Shown in pieces: positions 40,756-49,652 of a stretch of 64,000 nucleotides of DNA (position 1 is the first letter of the stretch; the number at the start of each line of letters is the position of its first letter). The DNA is from CALJFL01 sp036961205. Its GTDB lineage: Bacteria; Pseudomonadota; Gammaproteobacteria; Pseudomonadales; Halieaceae. The notes beneath the pieces are model-generated. The model was not told the DNA's origin. It searched no databases and saw only the letters and a list, made by a program, of their open reading frames with translations. A program made the position numbers and the translations under genes. Where the stretch lies: positions 124,001 to 188,000 of the forward strand of contig JBALVI010000004.1 of assembly GCA_036961205.1 (NCBI GenBank), given 5' to 3'.

Positions 40756-42234
40756 TCATGGGGTGGGGGTAGGGGTGGGGTCAAACACAGTGAACATAAA
40801 CTCGGAGTTCAGGCGATCATCGCCAGTGCCGCCGTCATCACCATTGATAATTCGGACTTCGAACCCTATTACCTCTTGGTTTGTGTAGTAGATTCCCAAG
40901 TCGTCCCGTCCACAATCGGTGAGACTCGTCTCATTACAACTGCGGGCGGTCAAGTTGATGATATAGTCAGTGTCGCCGGGTGATACACCATCAAAAATAA
41001 TTAGATAGGTGCCATCGGCATTTGAAACCCCCGCGACTATAACACCTACACAACCTACGCATGAGATTGCTCCAGTTGGGCGCTCATCCACCACTTTACC
41101 CATGGCAATGATGTAGTTTGTGCCGATGGGGCCGGTAGGTCCGGGCTGCCCGGTTGGTCCAGTCGGTCCGGGCTGCCCGGTTGGTCCAGTCGGTCCGGGC
41201 GCTGTTGAATCATTACCGTCCATACCCGCAGGTCCGGGCACGGTTGACGGTGCCCCGGTGGGTCCGGTTGCTCCGTCAGCACCATCGTTACCAGCAGGAC
41301 CGGTTGCTCCGTCGGTACCATCGTTACCAGCAGGACCGGTTGCTCCATCGGTACCGTCCGCGCCAGTTGCGCCAATTGCTCCGGTCATCCCTTGTGCACC
41401 CTGTGGGCCAGTGGGGCCTGTCACACCTATAGCGCCAACGGGTCCAGTAACGCCATCGACGCCGGCAGCTCCTGTGACACCTATAGCGCCGGTAGGCCCT
41501 GTGGGTCCGGCTACCATTGAATCGGCGCCTGTTGGGCCTGCTGCCCCAGTTGCTCCGGTCGCACCTATGGCACCGTCACTACCCGTTGGGCCAGTCGACC
41601 CGGTGGCTCCTGTCGCGCCATCCGGGCCCACAAGACTAGTGGCAAGTCCCCACACGCCAGCCCTCTTGGGCCCATAGATTAGTGGGGCCGCCGGGTTGAT
41701 CGTATCGATCCAGAACTCACCTTCTTGACCATCAACACCGGAAACTCCATCGAGTCCGTCATTGGGTGGGCGAGTACCCGTAAGAACCGCGTTACCAGTA
41801 GCACCGGTCGGTCCCACTGAACCGACCCCACCTGGCCCTGTGGCACCTGCGGGTCCAGTCGCGCCAGTCGGTCCCACTGAGCCAACCCCACCTGGCCCGA
41901 TCGGGCCCATAGCGCCAGTAGACCCAGTTGCGCCGGTGGGGCCTATCGGCCCCGCCGGACCTGTTGGCCCGGTGGCACCCAATCCACTGCCCGGAACGCA
42001 ATTGGTAAGCTGGCCGGTCGTGGTGTCATAGCAAACGCCATCTGCATTGGTCGGTGTTGTTGAAAGCTCTTTAACCCTAACCTGACCGCCCAGAGTGACA
42101 GCGCCGCCTGGCGCGGGTTGAATGTCTACATTCTGGGCTATCGCTGCCCCTGGCGAAAAGATTGCCGAGACTGCCAGCGCCAGTTTGGTTTTTTGCAGCC
42201 AGTGACGGCTGCCATTTCGAGCTTCTAAGTTCAT
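40756..42234 (-). CDS. Collagen-like surface protein B
   Basis: The product has 492 residues. The signal peptide and head are near-identical to protein C (MNLEARNGSRHWLQKTKLA, then VCYDTTTGQLTNC). About 260 residues of Gly-X-Y follow (GATGPAGNDGTDGATG types), with a module ending in LIYGPKRAGVWG. The globular C-terminal domain (VVDERPTGAISCVGCVGVIV, LIIFDGVSPGD) is different from that of C and ends in DPTPTPTP and TGA. The start overlaps gene A's stop by four bases, so A and B are translationally coupled. The head differs while stalk and signal are shared, as in modular fibres. Confidence 0.87.
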   Translation of the reverse strand: MNLEARNGSRHWLQKTKLALAVSAIFSPGAAIAQNVDIQPAPGGAVTLGGQVRVKELSTTPTNADGVCYDTTTGQLTNCVPGSGLGATGPTGPAGPIGPTGATGSTGAMGPIGPGGVGSVGPTGATGPAGATGPGGVGSVGPTGATGNAVLTGTRPPNDGLDGVSGVDGQEGEFWIDTINPAAPLIYGPKRAGVWGLATSLVGPDGATGATGSTGPTGSDGAIGATGATGAAGPTGADSMVAGPTGPTGAIGVTGAAGVDGVTGPVGAIGVTGPTGPQGAQGMTGAIGATGADGTDGATGPAGNDGTDGATGPAGNDGADGATGPTGAPSTVPGPAGMDGNDSTAPGPTGPTGQPGPTGPTGQPGPTGPIGTNYIIAMGKVVDERPTGAISCVGCVGVIVAGVSNADGTYLIIFDGVSPGDTDYIINLTARSCNETSLTDCGRDDLGIYYTNQEVIGFEVRIINGDDGGTGDDRLNSEFMFTVFDPTPTPTP

Positions 42235-43028
42235 TTACCAGATAACCTTTGTGTTAAAGGCGTCCGTGCCTTGATGCCTAGCAAAAGTATGAGCATTACC
42301 AAAATGGCCAGCATTGGGGCGGGCAGAGTGTCCACCGGTACGATTTCCTTGATAGCTGAAATGAACCAGTTAGTGTTGTTGCCGGAATCGACCGAGTTAA
42401 ATCGTTCAGGCGGCCCCGGCGCAATGGTTTCGCCTGCGCTGGAATCGATATCCTGCGCATCGATACCCGAGATGGTCTGTGATGCTCCCTGGCTCAGGAT
42501 GAATGCCGCAGTGGCGCCCGCAGAGCTGGTGCGGACCAGCAGTTTGTCAGGCCCAGTGCCGCTTAAGGTCAGGCCGCCAGTAAAAGTTTGCGTTGAGCCG
42601 GTGCTCGGCTGCAACTGCTTGCCCGAGGCGGTGCTGGCAACAAAGCGATTGAAAGTGGTATCGCCACTGAGTTGGGACAGGGTGGTGCCGCATCCATCCG
42701 TCACCTGTACTGTGCCGGTTTGTGCGTTAAAGGTGCCCTGGTTCAGCCAGTCGCCAGACAAGTTGATCTGGCCGCTGCCCCCATTAATTGTGCCTGAATT
42801 GATCGCGACGTTACGCAGGTTATTGGCGCTGCCACTGTCGATGGAGAGGGTGCCGGCAACCGCCACATCACCACAGCCCGCGTTGAGGCTGCCCGAACTC
42901 AATGAAAATTGGCTTCCGGAGGAAATTGTAATGGTCTGGGCGAGCGCAAATGCCGGGGTCAGGAGGGTAGCCGCAAGCAGGTGAGCAGCCAAAGGTAAGC
43001 GATTCCAAGACCGGAATTGTAATAACAT
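42231..43028 (-). CDS. Exported protein A with IPTL-like sorting tail
   Basis: The product has 265 residues: a signal peptide (cleavage near ALAQ), a Ser/Gly/Asn-rich beta-type body of short repeats (INSGTINGGSGQINLSG, SGDWLNQGTFNAQ) and a C-terminal tail with Pro motif VPVDTLPAPM, hydrophobic LAILVMLILLLG and basic KARTPLTQR. The body resembles parallel beta-helix adhesin or filamentous proteins. The tail follows the layout of IPTL/PEP-CTERM signals. It is first in the A-B-C operon. There is no obvious ribosome site before the ATG. Confidence 0.75.
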   Translation of the reverse strand: MLLQFRSWNRLPLAAHLLAATLLTPAFALAQTITISSGSQFSLSSGSLNAGCGDVAVAGTLSIDSGSANNLRNVAINSGTINGGSGQINLSGDWLNQGTFNAQTGTVQVTDGCGTTLSQLSGDTTFNRFVASTASGKQLQPSTGSTQTFTGGLTLSGTGPDKLLVRTSSAGATAAFILSQGASQTISGIDAQDIDSSAGETIAPGPPERFNSVDSGNNTNWFISAIKEIVPVDTLPAPMLAILVMLILLLGIKARTPLTQRLSGK

Positions 43029-43031
43029 GAT

Positions 43032-43047
43032 AGTTTAAGGTTAAACT
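43032..43047. promoter_or_regulatory. Short inverted repeat next to the gene A start
   Basis: AGTTTAA, GG, TTAAACT lies four bases before the ATG of gene A, where a ribosome site would be. A protein or structure here could control translation or transcription of the collagen operon. Confidence 0.35.
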
Positions 43048-43121
43048 TTAACGCCCCGTTCGGGGGAGGTTACCATGTTGAAATCCGAGAATAAATAGCC
43101 CCGTTGGTTTGTGCGGTAAGG

Positions 43122-43137
43122 TGTGACCTATGTCACA
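43122..43137. promoter_or_regulatory. Perfect CRP-type site upstream of collagen operon
   Basis: TGTGACCTATGTCACA fits the CRP consensus TGTGA-N6-TCACA with no mismatch. It lies 94 bases upstream of gene A, a fitting place for activation, so the surface proteins may respond to cAMP. Confidence 0.6.
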
Positions 43138-43331
43138 GTATTGTCAGAGTTGGCGTTTTCGGGTGCATACTCTGGACTGAACCGGCGGAACAAATCCAGA
43201 GGCTCTAATGCAATGACCTATCCACATCAAAGGTTGGTAGCGACTAGCCCTGTCCCAAGGCTAGTCTTCTGTCTATCCCAACTGGATTTCGGTTGCGAGA
43301 TCAACATGGCTACCGGTCGTCATTAGGTCGC

Positions 43332-43448
43332 TTAATTTCCTAGTACATTAGTATCCGCTTTCTTAGATTTCTTCGCCGCTTTCTTCTCCTTGGCGGTTAA
43401 CAGCGGTTTCTTTTTAACGTTCTTTTTGTTGTCTTGTCCTTTGCTCAT
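43332..43448 (-). CDS. Small Lys-rich protein (38 residues)
   Basis: The frame starts MSKGQDNKKNVKKKPLLTAK and continues EKKAAKKSKKADTNVLGN. Small proteins with an MSKGQD-type start and many lysines occur in gammaproteobacteria; their function is unknown to me. It is very basic and has no signal. A role at nucleic acid or the ribosome is a guess from charge. It stands alone between the collagen operon and the GDSL gene. Confidence 0.6.
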   Translation of the reverse strand: MSKGQDNKKNVKKKPLLTAKEKKAAKKSKKADTNVLGN

Positions 43449-43634
43449 AATATTTCACCATAGCCATAATTGCATAAACCTAAAGTCTGATAGAGCCAAC
43501 CTGAGGACAGTTCCAAAACACTGACGTCAATTCAATCTGTGATGTCGATGCATAGAACTTAGAGTATGGCCCCAATAAGGAACAACTGACAGTACTTACT
43601 ATGCCAGCCCGTATTTCGATCTTGGCAAGCGTTT

Positions 43635-45176
43635 CTAGTCGCGGGTATCGCGCTTCATATATCCCTGACACCACGATCGATAATCTTCAGGGGCCGGCAG
43701 GGGAAGGATCCATCCAGCATCTGAGAGTACCCGGCCGATCTGGTATGCCTGCCAGCAATGGGCATAGGTGCCAGGGTGTACCACATCCCAAAAAAGAGCA
43801 GTTGCAGCAGCCTCACAGGTATCGTCGTCCTCTCGGCTGCCCAAATACATGCCGGTATAGCAGTTCTTGGGCAAATTCAGCTTGTGGCCGTCATCTTCTA
43901 ACTCTTGTTGTAGAGCGTCCAGTTCGAACCCGTAGTCAAACGCACTCTTTGGGTTATCAAACAGCTGGCCGGCCATTATGCTATCGGTCAGTCCATTTGA
44001 ATCCACCAGCAGGATATCGACATCTGCCAGCTCTGCTTTCATTTGGTTTGTGAGCTTAACCAGCCTGATATTGTGGTAATCGGTCATTACGCTCAGGCGA
44101 CGAGACAGTTCGATTCTTCGACCTTCTTCAGACTCAATGCCCGAGCCAGAAACATAGGTGTCGTTCTGCAAAGGAATCGGAGTTCTGCCCAGATCCGGCA
44201 GGTTGACCAAGATAAAGCGCCTGGCCCCTGCAGAATAGAGCGCCCTGACTTCATGAAAGATACCGGCGAGTGTCGTGTTAACCACTGATTCGTAGCCGTG
44301 CTCGTCCTCCGGTGTATTAAGAAAAGTGGTGATCAAGCCATTAATGGGTTCTTTAGAAATATAGTCGTTGGCACCGGCCCAGATTAAAAATGCTGTCTCT
44401 TCGGGGCGGGTGAGTGGCGCTGAGTTCAGTGTTTCCTGTAGATACACTTCTATCTGCTGACCCAGACTACCGCTGACGAAGAAACGACCACCTTCCTTGA
44501 GGTAGCCTAACATCCCCGCCTCCATGAACTCCGCCGGCCGTTCGACGGAAGCACCACCGTAAGCGTTATTCTGGATTGATAGTGTGGTAGCAGAGTCGAG
44601 ATAGTCCGGCCATGCCGGTCCATTGCTAAAACGGCCTAGCCAGTAAGGCTTGCCCGGAAATATTTGCATGCGGTGCTTGAGGCGCCCTGTGTCCGTCAGG
44701 CTGTCGCCAAATAACACCAGTCGTTTGACAGCTTGCGCTGAGTCCCGCTCCTCGGGATAGACAATGGCGACGTTCAGGTCACGGCTGTCTCTGGCCGCCA
44801 GAACACGGGCCAAATCGGTCGGCTTATGGCGCTTTATAGTGTCAAGGCAGTGTTTACGCAGTGTGGCTTCTGTAGCGGGCATGGCCTCGCCTGAACCTGT
44901 CAGCGCTGTCTGCATCAGAAAAAAACCGTCGTCCAATTCGCCGTGCAATTGTAGCTTTTCCCCAGACTCATCCTCTGCCCAGGTCCAGAACCCATGATAG
45001 ACACCGGGAATCGTCACCAGATCCGGGGTATAGGACTTGTCCGTTTCGCAATGCACTCGCCAGGGCAGTTCCACATAGTTCGGTTGTGCGACTGCGGCCG
45101 GGTCAAGTGACTGACCTGCACAAGCACCCAGAAGCAGGCAGACAAGAACGCTATTTAATGATGAAAATCTCATCAC
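43635..45176 (-). CDS. GDSL/SGNH-family lipolytic lipoprotein (lecithinase/haemolysin-like)
   Basis: The product has 513 residues. A lipobox LLGAC with Cys19 marks a lipoprotein. The SGNH blocks are block I FGDSLTDTGR with Ser159, a Gly in NNAYGGASV, block III WAGANDYI and block V FWDVVHPGTYAHCW with the Asp-His pair. The arrangement follows thermolabile haemolysin and lecithin acyltransferase-type enzymes, with an extra 145-residue N-terminal domain. It probably acts on phospholipids at the outer membrane. Confidence 0.9.
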   Translation of the reverse strand: MMRFSSLNSVLVCLLLGACAGQSLDPAAVAQPNYVELPWRVHCETDKSYTPDLVTIPGVYHGFWTWAEDESGEKLQLHGELDDGFFLMQTALTGSGEAMPATEATLRKHCLDTIKRHKPTDLARVLAARDSRDLNVAIVYPEERDSAQAVKRLVLFGDSLTDTGRLKHRMQIFPGKPYWLGRFSNGPAWPDYLDSATTLSIQNNAYGGASVERPAEFMEAGMLGYLKEGGRFFVSGSLGQQIEVYLQETLNSAPLTRPEETAFLIWAGANDYISKEPINGLITTFLNTPEDEHGYESVVNTTLAGIFHEVRALYSAGARRFILVNLPDLGRTPIPLQNDTYVSGSGIESEEGRRIELSRRLSVMTDYHNIRLVKLTNQMKAELADVDILLVDSNGLTDSIMAGQLFDNPKSAFDYGFELDALQQELEDDGHKLNLPKNCYTGMYLGSREDDDTCEAAATALFWDVVHPGTYAHCWQAYQIGRVLSDAGWILPLPAPEDYRSWCQGYMKRDTRD

Positions 45177-45427
45177 GTAATCTTACAGCCGCTATCCACC
45201 TTAGGGTATCAATAAGTCAGCTGCGCGAGATCGGAAAAATCGTTGGCGCTTGTATGTATTCATGCCCATGATGCTGGCAGCCTGTGCCAGTCAGCTTGTC
45301 AGAACTGTCTCGCTGATATCTATCTATAATAGAAAACGCTAGAGTCATTATTCAAGACAATCGCTGGTCACTAGATGTAGTTCTGGTGATGCAGGCGCTG
45401 TTCACTCCAACACAAGATAGACAGACC

Positions 45428-45859
45428 ATGAAAGCACCCTGCGTCAACTTCATTTTTATTGTATTGCTCCTGACCGGTTGCACCAGTTCCCCTGAAAAGC
45501 CGGGGACGGACGCCATCTTGCCGGCCTGCGGTCCACTGCCTAACTGCGTCAATAGCCAGATAACAGATGGTGGCAAGTCGATTGCTTCGCTTAAAGCGTC
45601 TGCACCAGAATGGCAGCAGTTGAAAGCGTGGTTGGCGCAACAGAAAGGATGGACAATCACTGCGGATAAAGGCGACTTTCTGCAGGCTGTAGTTACCACA
45701 TCATTAATGCGCTTTCGCGACGACGTGCAGCTACTGTTTACGGCAAACGAGGGCTTGATTCATGTCCGCTCCTCCTCTCGATTGGGTATAGGAGATATGG
45801 GCACCAATCGACGCCGGGTTGAGATGTTGCGCAGCGAACTGGCAACCGGTTTTGAGTGA
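45428..45859 (+). CDS. DUF1499 lipoprotein
   Basis: The product has 143 residues from the ATG at 45428, chosen because it gives a clean lipoprotein signal (VLLLTGC, Cys18). The family pattern is present: CGPLPNCVNSQ near the start and LIHVRSSSRLGIGDMGTNRR with VEMLR at the end. The function of DUF1499 proteins is unknown. It is divergent from the GDSL lipoprotein gene. Confidence 0.84.
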   Translation: MKAPCVNFIFIVLLLTGCTSSPEKPGTDAILPACGPLPNCVNSQITDGGKSIASLKASAPEWQQLKAWLAQQKGWTITADKGDFLQAVVTTSLMRFRDDVQLLFTANEGLIHVRSSSRLGIGDMGTNRRRVEMLRSELATGFE

Positions 45860-46344
45860 GTCGAGAGGATGACAATGATGTAGCGCACCATTCTGTTTCG
45901 ACAAGTTGAGCGTATTAGGCGCCGCAATTTCCGGGTTCTAATGCAGCAGTCTTCACTACGCTCAAGCCTATATAACTAATAGTTATTGCTGGCGGGCTTT
46001 TTAGCACCTTCCATCACCCTTTCGCACCCTTTCGCACCCTTTCGCACCCTTTCGCACCCTTTCGCACTATGGTCGAGTTTGTACGTTTTTACGCTAGTTT
46101 TGTCTGCTGGAAGCAGTTAGTTTAGCGAACTCAGCCAAACCATCGTTTTTGTGCCGGTCTGAAGGTAGTCGTGTAAAGATCCCTGAGTAGTCATAACGTG
46201 AATATGACCGTGGAATCTAGTGTCCGGCAGTTGGTTAGGTAAGCCTATTCACTTATCATACAAATCCTGACGTCGGGCCTCCTGTGGGCACGACTAGCTA
46301 CAATAAAGCTCATAACAGCAAATAATACCTATAAGGACAGAACT
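45860..46344. other. Intergenic region upstream of TonB receptor 2
   Basis: No gene is supported in these 485 bases. The notable content is the 10-bp tandem repeat at 46021-46060. The promoter of the TonB receptor gene must lie in the right part; no clear boxes were picked. Confidence 0.5.
46021..46060. repeat. 10-bp tandem repeat TTCGCACCCT, four exact copies
   Basis: Four exact copies are flanked by a partial copy on the left (CCATCACCCT) and one on the right (TTCGCACTAT). It lies about 285 bases before TonB receptor 2. It could vary in copy number by slippage. Confidence 0.9.
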
Positions 46345-48732
46345 ATGACCAACGCTACGTTTCTCCCGAAACATTTCCGCTCAAACAGAATCGCTACGGC
46401 CGTATTGCTAGCCACTGCTATGTCATCAGGCAATGCTCTAGCGCAGATAGAGGAGGTCATCGTCACCGCCACCAAGCGCGCCCAAACCCTGCAGGAAATC
46501 CCTATAGCCGTGTCCGTGGTCAGCTCAGAATCAATAGAACGGGCCGGGGTGATGGACATCAAGGACTTACAGACTCTGGTACCGAGCTTGCGGGTCACCC
46601 AGTTGCAGTCCTCCGCCAACACCAACTTTATCATCCGCGGCTTCGGTAACGGCGCCAACAATGCCGGCATCGAACCTTCTGTGGGCGTATTTATCGACGG
46701 CGTCTATCGCTCTCGGGTAGGTAGCGCACTGGCTGACCTGCCAAAAGTCGAGCGTATTGAGGTCCTGCGCGGCCCCCAGAGCACACTGTTCGGCAAAAAC
46801 GCCTCTGCCGGCGTCATTAACGTAGTAACCGCCAGGCCAGACCTTGACGCGTATAGTGGTTCTGTCGGCGTGGTCGTTGGCAACTACAACCAGCAAATGA
46901 TCAAAGGCGACGTGACCGGTCCCATCTCGGACACCTTGGCTTTCAGCGCGTTCGGCAGCATGAACCAGCGCGACGGCTATTATGACAACGAAGAACTGGG
47001 CACCGAGCAAAACGAAATGGATCGCTGGAGCTTCCGCGGGCAATTGCTCTGGGCCCCAACCGACCTGCTGGAGCTGCGTCTGATAGTTGATGCCGAAGGC
47101 CTTGAGGAAGTCTGTTGTGGAGTGGCGAACCTGCAAGACGGCCCCACAGGAGACGCTGTGCGCGCACTGGGCGGCAACCTGGTTCCCAACGATGCCTTCG
47201 CCTACGAGGGTTTCTATGACTTCGACCCAGTCACTGAAATTGACACCTCTGGCGTGTCACTCGAACTCACCTACGATTTCGAGAGTGTGACCCTGACTTC
47301 AATCACTGCCTATAGAACACTGGATCAGTTCCAAATCGGCGATGTGGATTACACCAGCCTGCGGATTGTTAACCCAGACCAGGCCAACGAGTCCGATACC
47401 GAGATCGACACCTTCACGCAAGAGGTGCGCTTGACCTCTGCCAGTGACGGCAACTTTAACTGGATGGTAGGCGCATTTTACTTTACTGAGGAAGTCGATA
47501 TCGACGGCGCATTCGGGTACGGCGCTGATTTCCGGGCCTATGCAGACATCCTTTCAGGTGGAGGCGTTGGATTTGCTGAGGGGTTCCTAGGCTTCGCCCC
47601 GGGAACTTTCTTTGAAGAAGGCACCGGTTTTCCATCAGAAGTATCGACGCTAGACGATGACACACTATCACTCTTTGCCCAGGCAGACTATGTTTTCGCC
47701 GATGACTGGACCCTGACGCTAGGGTTGAACTACACGGAATCGGAAAAGGACGTGAGCGTGAACATTGTCTCCACCGACGTATTCTCCGCAGTTGTTCTAC
47801 CGGATTTTCTCGGGGCATTAGCGCCACTGCAATTCCTACCTCCGTTTCTCAACTACCCCAACTCCGTTGAAGATGGTAAATCGAAGGACGACGACACCAC
47901 CTACACCATGCGACTGGCCTGGGACCTCAATGCAGACATGAACGTATATGCCGGTGTGAGCACCGGTTTCAAAGCCAGCTCCTGGAACCTGTCCCGCGAC
48001 TCCCGCCCCACGTCAGAAGATATCCCGGCACTGACTGAAGCAGGTCTACTGGTTCCTAACATCACAACAGGAACTCGCTTCGCCGGACCGGAGGAGTCCA
48101 CCGTCTACGAAATCGGCCTGAAGGCGAGCTACGATACAGTCACCTTTAACGTGGCAATCTTCGCTCAGGAGATCGATGGCTTCCAGTCGAACGTATTCAC
48201 CGGCACCGGCTTTAATCTGGCCAATGCCGGCAAGCAATCTGTGGAAGGTCTGGAGTTTGACCTCAACTGGTATGCTACCGATGACCTGAAAGTCGCTTTC
48301 GCCGTCACCTACCTCGACCCGCTGTATGACAGCTTTGAGGGGGCAGCGGGCATAGGCGGTACCGTAGTAGACCTTTCGGGCGAGGTACCTGCGGGCATCC
48401 CTGAATATGCCACAAACACTTCGGCCACCTATGACTTCCAGATCGGCACATGGGCAGATGCCTTCGTTCGTCTGGAGCATGTTTACGAGGATGAGCACCG
48501 GGTTAACGACAATGTTCCCGAGGCGCTCTCTACCCGTGAGGTCAATACGTTCAACGCCAGCGTGGGCATGTTCTTCAACAACGGCGTGGAGCTCAACCTC
48601 TTCGGTAGAAACCTTACTGACGATGAGTACGTACAATCGACCTTCCCCTCGGTGGCACAGGCTGGCAGCTACAGCGGCTATCCGAATACTCCTAGAACGT
48701 ATGGCCTGAGCCTGAAATACGTCTTCGAATAA
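46345..48732 (+). CDS. TonB-dependent outer-membrane receptor 2
   Basis: The product has 795 residues. The signal peptide ends near GNALAQ. The plug has IEEVIVTATKRAQTLQEIPI and IEVLRGPQSTLFGKNASAGV; the barrel ends LSLKYVFE. It is of the same broad class as receptor 1 but no catabolic genes or regulon operator are near, so its substrate is open. A ribosome site AAGGA precedes the ATG by nine bases. An intrinsic terminator follows. Confidence 0.93.
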   Translation: MTNATFLPKHFRSNRIATAVLLATAMSSGNALAQIEEVIVTATKRAQTLQEIPIAVSVVSSESIERAGVMDIKDLQTLVPSLRVTQLQSSANTNFIIRGFGNGANNAGIEPSVGVFIDGVYRSRVGSALADLPKVERIEVLRGPQSTLFGKNASAGVINVVTARPDLDAYSGSVGVVVGNYNQQMIKGDVTGPISDTLAFSAFGSMNQRDGYYDNEELGTEQNEMDRWSFRGQLLWAPTDLLELRLIVDAEGLEEVCCGVANLQDGPTGDAVRALGGNLVPNDAFAYEGFYDFDPVTEIDTSGVSLELTYDFESVTLTSITAYRTLDQFQIGDVDYTSLRIVNPDQANESDTEIDTFTQEVRLTSASDGNFNWMVGAFYFTEEVDIDGAFGYGADFRAYADILSGGGVGFAEGFLGFAPGTFFEEGTGFPSEVSTLDDDTLSLFAQADYVFADDWTLTLGLNYTESEKDVSVNIVSTDVFSAVVLPDFLGALAPLQFLPPFLNYPNSVEDGKSKDDDTTYTMRLAWDLNADMNVYAGVSTGFKASSWNLSRDSRPTSEDIPALTEAGLLVPNITTGTRFAGPEESTVYEIGLKASYDTVTFNVAIFAQEIDGFQSNVFTGTGFNLANAGKQSVEGLEFDLNWYATDDLKVAFAVTYLDPLYDSFEGAAGIGGTVVDLSGEVPAGIPEYATNTSATYDFQIGTWADAFVRLEHVYEDEHRVNDNVPEALSTREVNTFNASVGMFFNNGVELNLFGRNLTDDEYVQSTFPSVAQAGSYSGYPNTPRTYGLSLKYVFE

Positions 48733-48796
48733 GCCTTTAAGTGGATTGATCGGCGATACCCACGGTTGCCTGCATGGCAACCGTGGTATTGGTACC

Positions 48797-48820
48797 AGCG
48801 GCTTCGAGCCGCTTTTTTTT
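48797..48820 (+). terminator. Intrinsic terminator after TonB receptor 2
   Basis: AGCGGCT, loop TCG, AGCCGCT and then a T-run. Another strong stem (CCACGGTTGCC with GGCAACCGTGG, 48760-48786) stands just before it. Confidence 0.88.
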
Positions 48821-48846
48821 GAACTTGGTTTTACGCGGTTGATTAC

Positions 48847-49611
48847 ATGAGCCGAGCAACAACCACCTGGGTAGGCAACATTGCCGCCTTTGCATTGACC
48901 ATAGTCGTCAACGGCATGGCCACCAGTATCCCGCTGGGTGGGCAAACACCTCCTGAGATTTCAGCCAAATACCCCTCGTTATTCACCCCCGCTGGTTTTA
49001 CCTTCTCCATCTGGGGCGTTATCTATCTTGGATTAACCCTGTTCATTATCTACCAGGCGCTACCGTCGCAGCGCAACAGTTCAGCACTGGCCAAGATCGA
49101 CGGACTGTTCAAGTTCAGTTGCTTTGCCAATGCCGCCTGGATTCTCGCCTGGCATTATGATTATCTGCTGCTGTCCGTGGGTATTATGGCCAGCATACTG
49201 TGGTCACTGGTGGCTATTTACAGAACTTTACAGGCTTCAAAGAGCGTGGCATCTATTCCCGAACGTTTGCTGGTTCATTGGCCGTTCAGCCTCTATACCG
49301 CCTGGATTAGTGTTGCCATCATCGCCAATATCAGTGCGGTTCAAACCGGCTATGGCTGGGATAACATTGGCATGGATGCAGTCAGCTGGACGCTACTCAA
49401 GCTGGCGCTGGCCGGGGCGATTGGTGCAACGGTTATCGCGCGCAAAGCCGATATGGCGTTTGTGTTGGTTATTGCCTGGGCCGCCTACGGTATTTCTGTA
49501 AAACAGGCAGATACCGCCGCCGTGTCCGGCGCGGCTACTGCCCTGATGTTGCTAACATTGATTCTGGTGCTCTTCGAACTGACTCGCCGTTTCATTGCCA
49601 AGATACATTAA
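48847..49611 (+). CDS. TspO/MBR-like tryptophan-rich membrane protein (long form)
   Basis: The product has 254 residues and about seven hydrophobic segments. The segment SLFTPAGFTFSIWGVIYLGL and the WPFSLYTAWISVA part resemble the long, tryptophan-rich TspO relatives. These are thought to bind tetrapyrroles or other hydrophobic ligands. It lies downstream of a terminator, so it should have its own promoter. Confidence 0.78.
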   Translation: MSRATTTWVGNIAAFALTIVVNGMATSIPLGGQTPPEISAKYPSLFTPAGFTFSIWGVIYLGLTLFIIYQALPSQRNSSALAKIDGLFKFSCFANAAWILAWHYDYLLLSVGIMASILWSLVAIYRTLQASKSVASIPERLLVHWPFSLYTAWISVAIIANISAVQTGYGWDNIGMDAVSWTLLKLALAGAIGATVIARKADMAFVLVIAWAAYGISVKQADTAAVSGAATALMLLTLILVLFELTRRFIAKIH

Positions 49612-49652
49612 CGAAACGCTAAAACGGAAACTCAGCCCCGCCGGAACGCGAG

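Noticed and set aside
38711..42234. Dense repeats that could suggest a CRISPR array.
   Set aside because: The repeats are multiples of three, encode Gly-X-Y and lack constant-length unique spacers; they are collagen-like coding repeats.
46567..47136. Minus-strand frame of 189 residues, and a 299-residue one at 48046-48945.
   Set aside because: Both are shadows of the TonB receptor gene and its neighbour on the plus strand.
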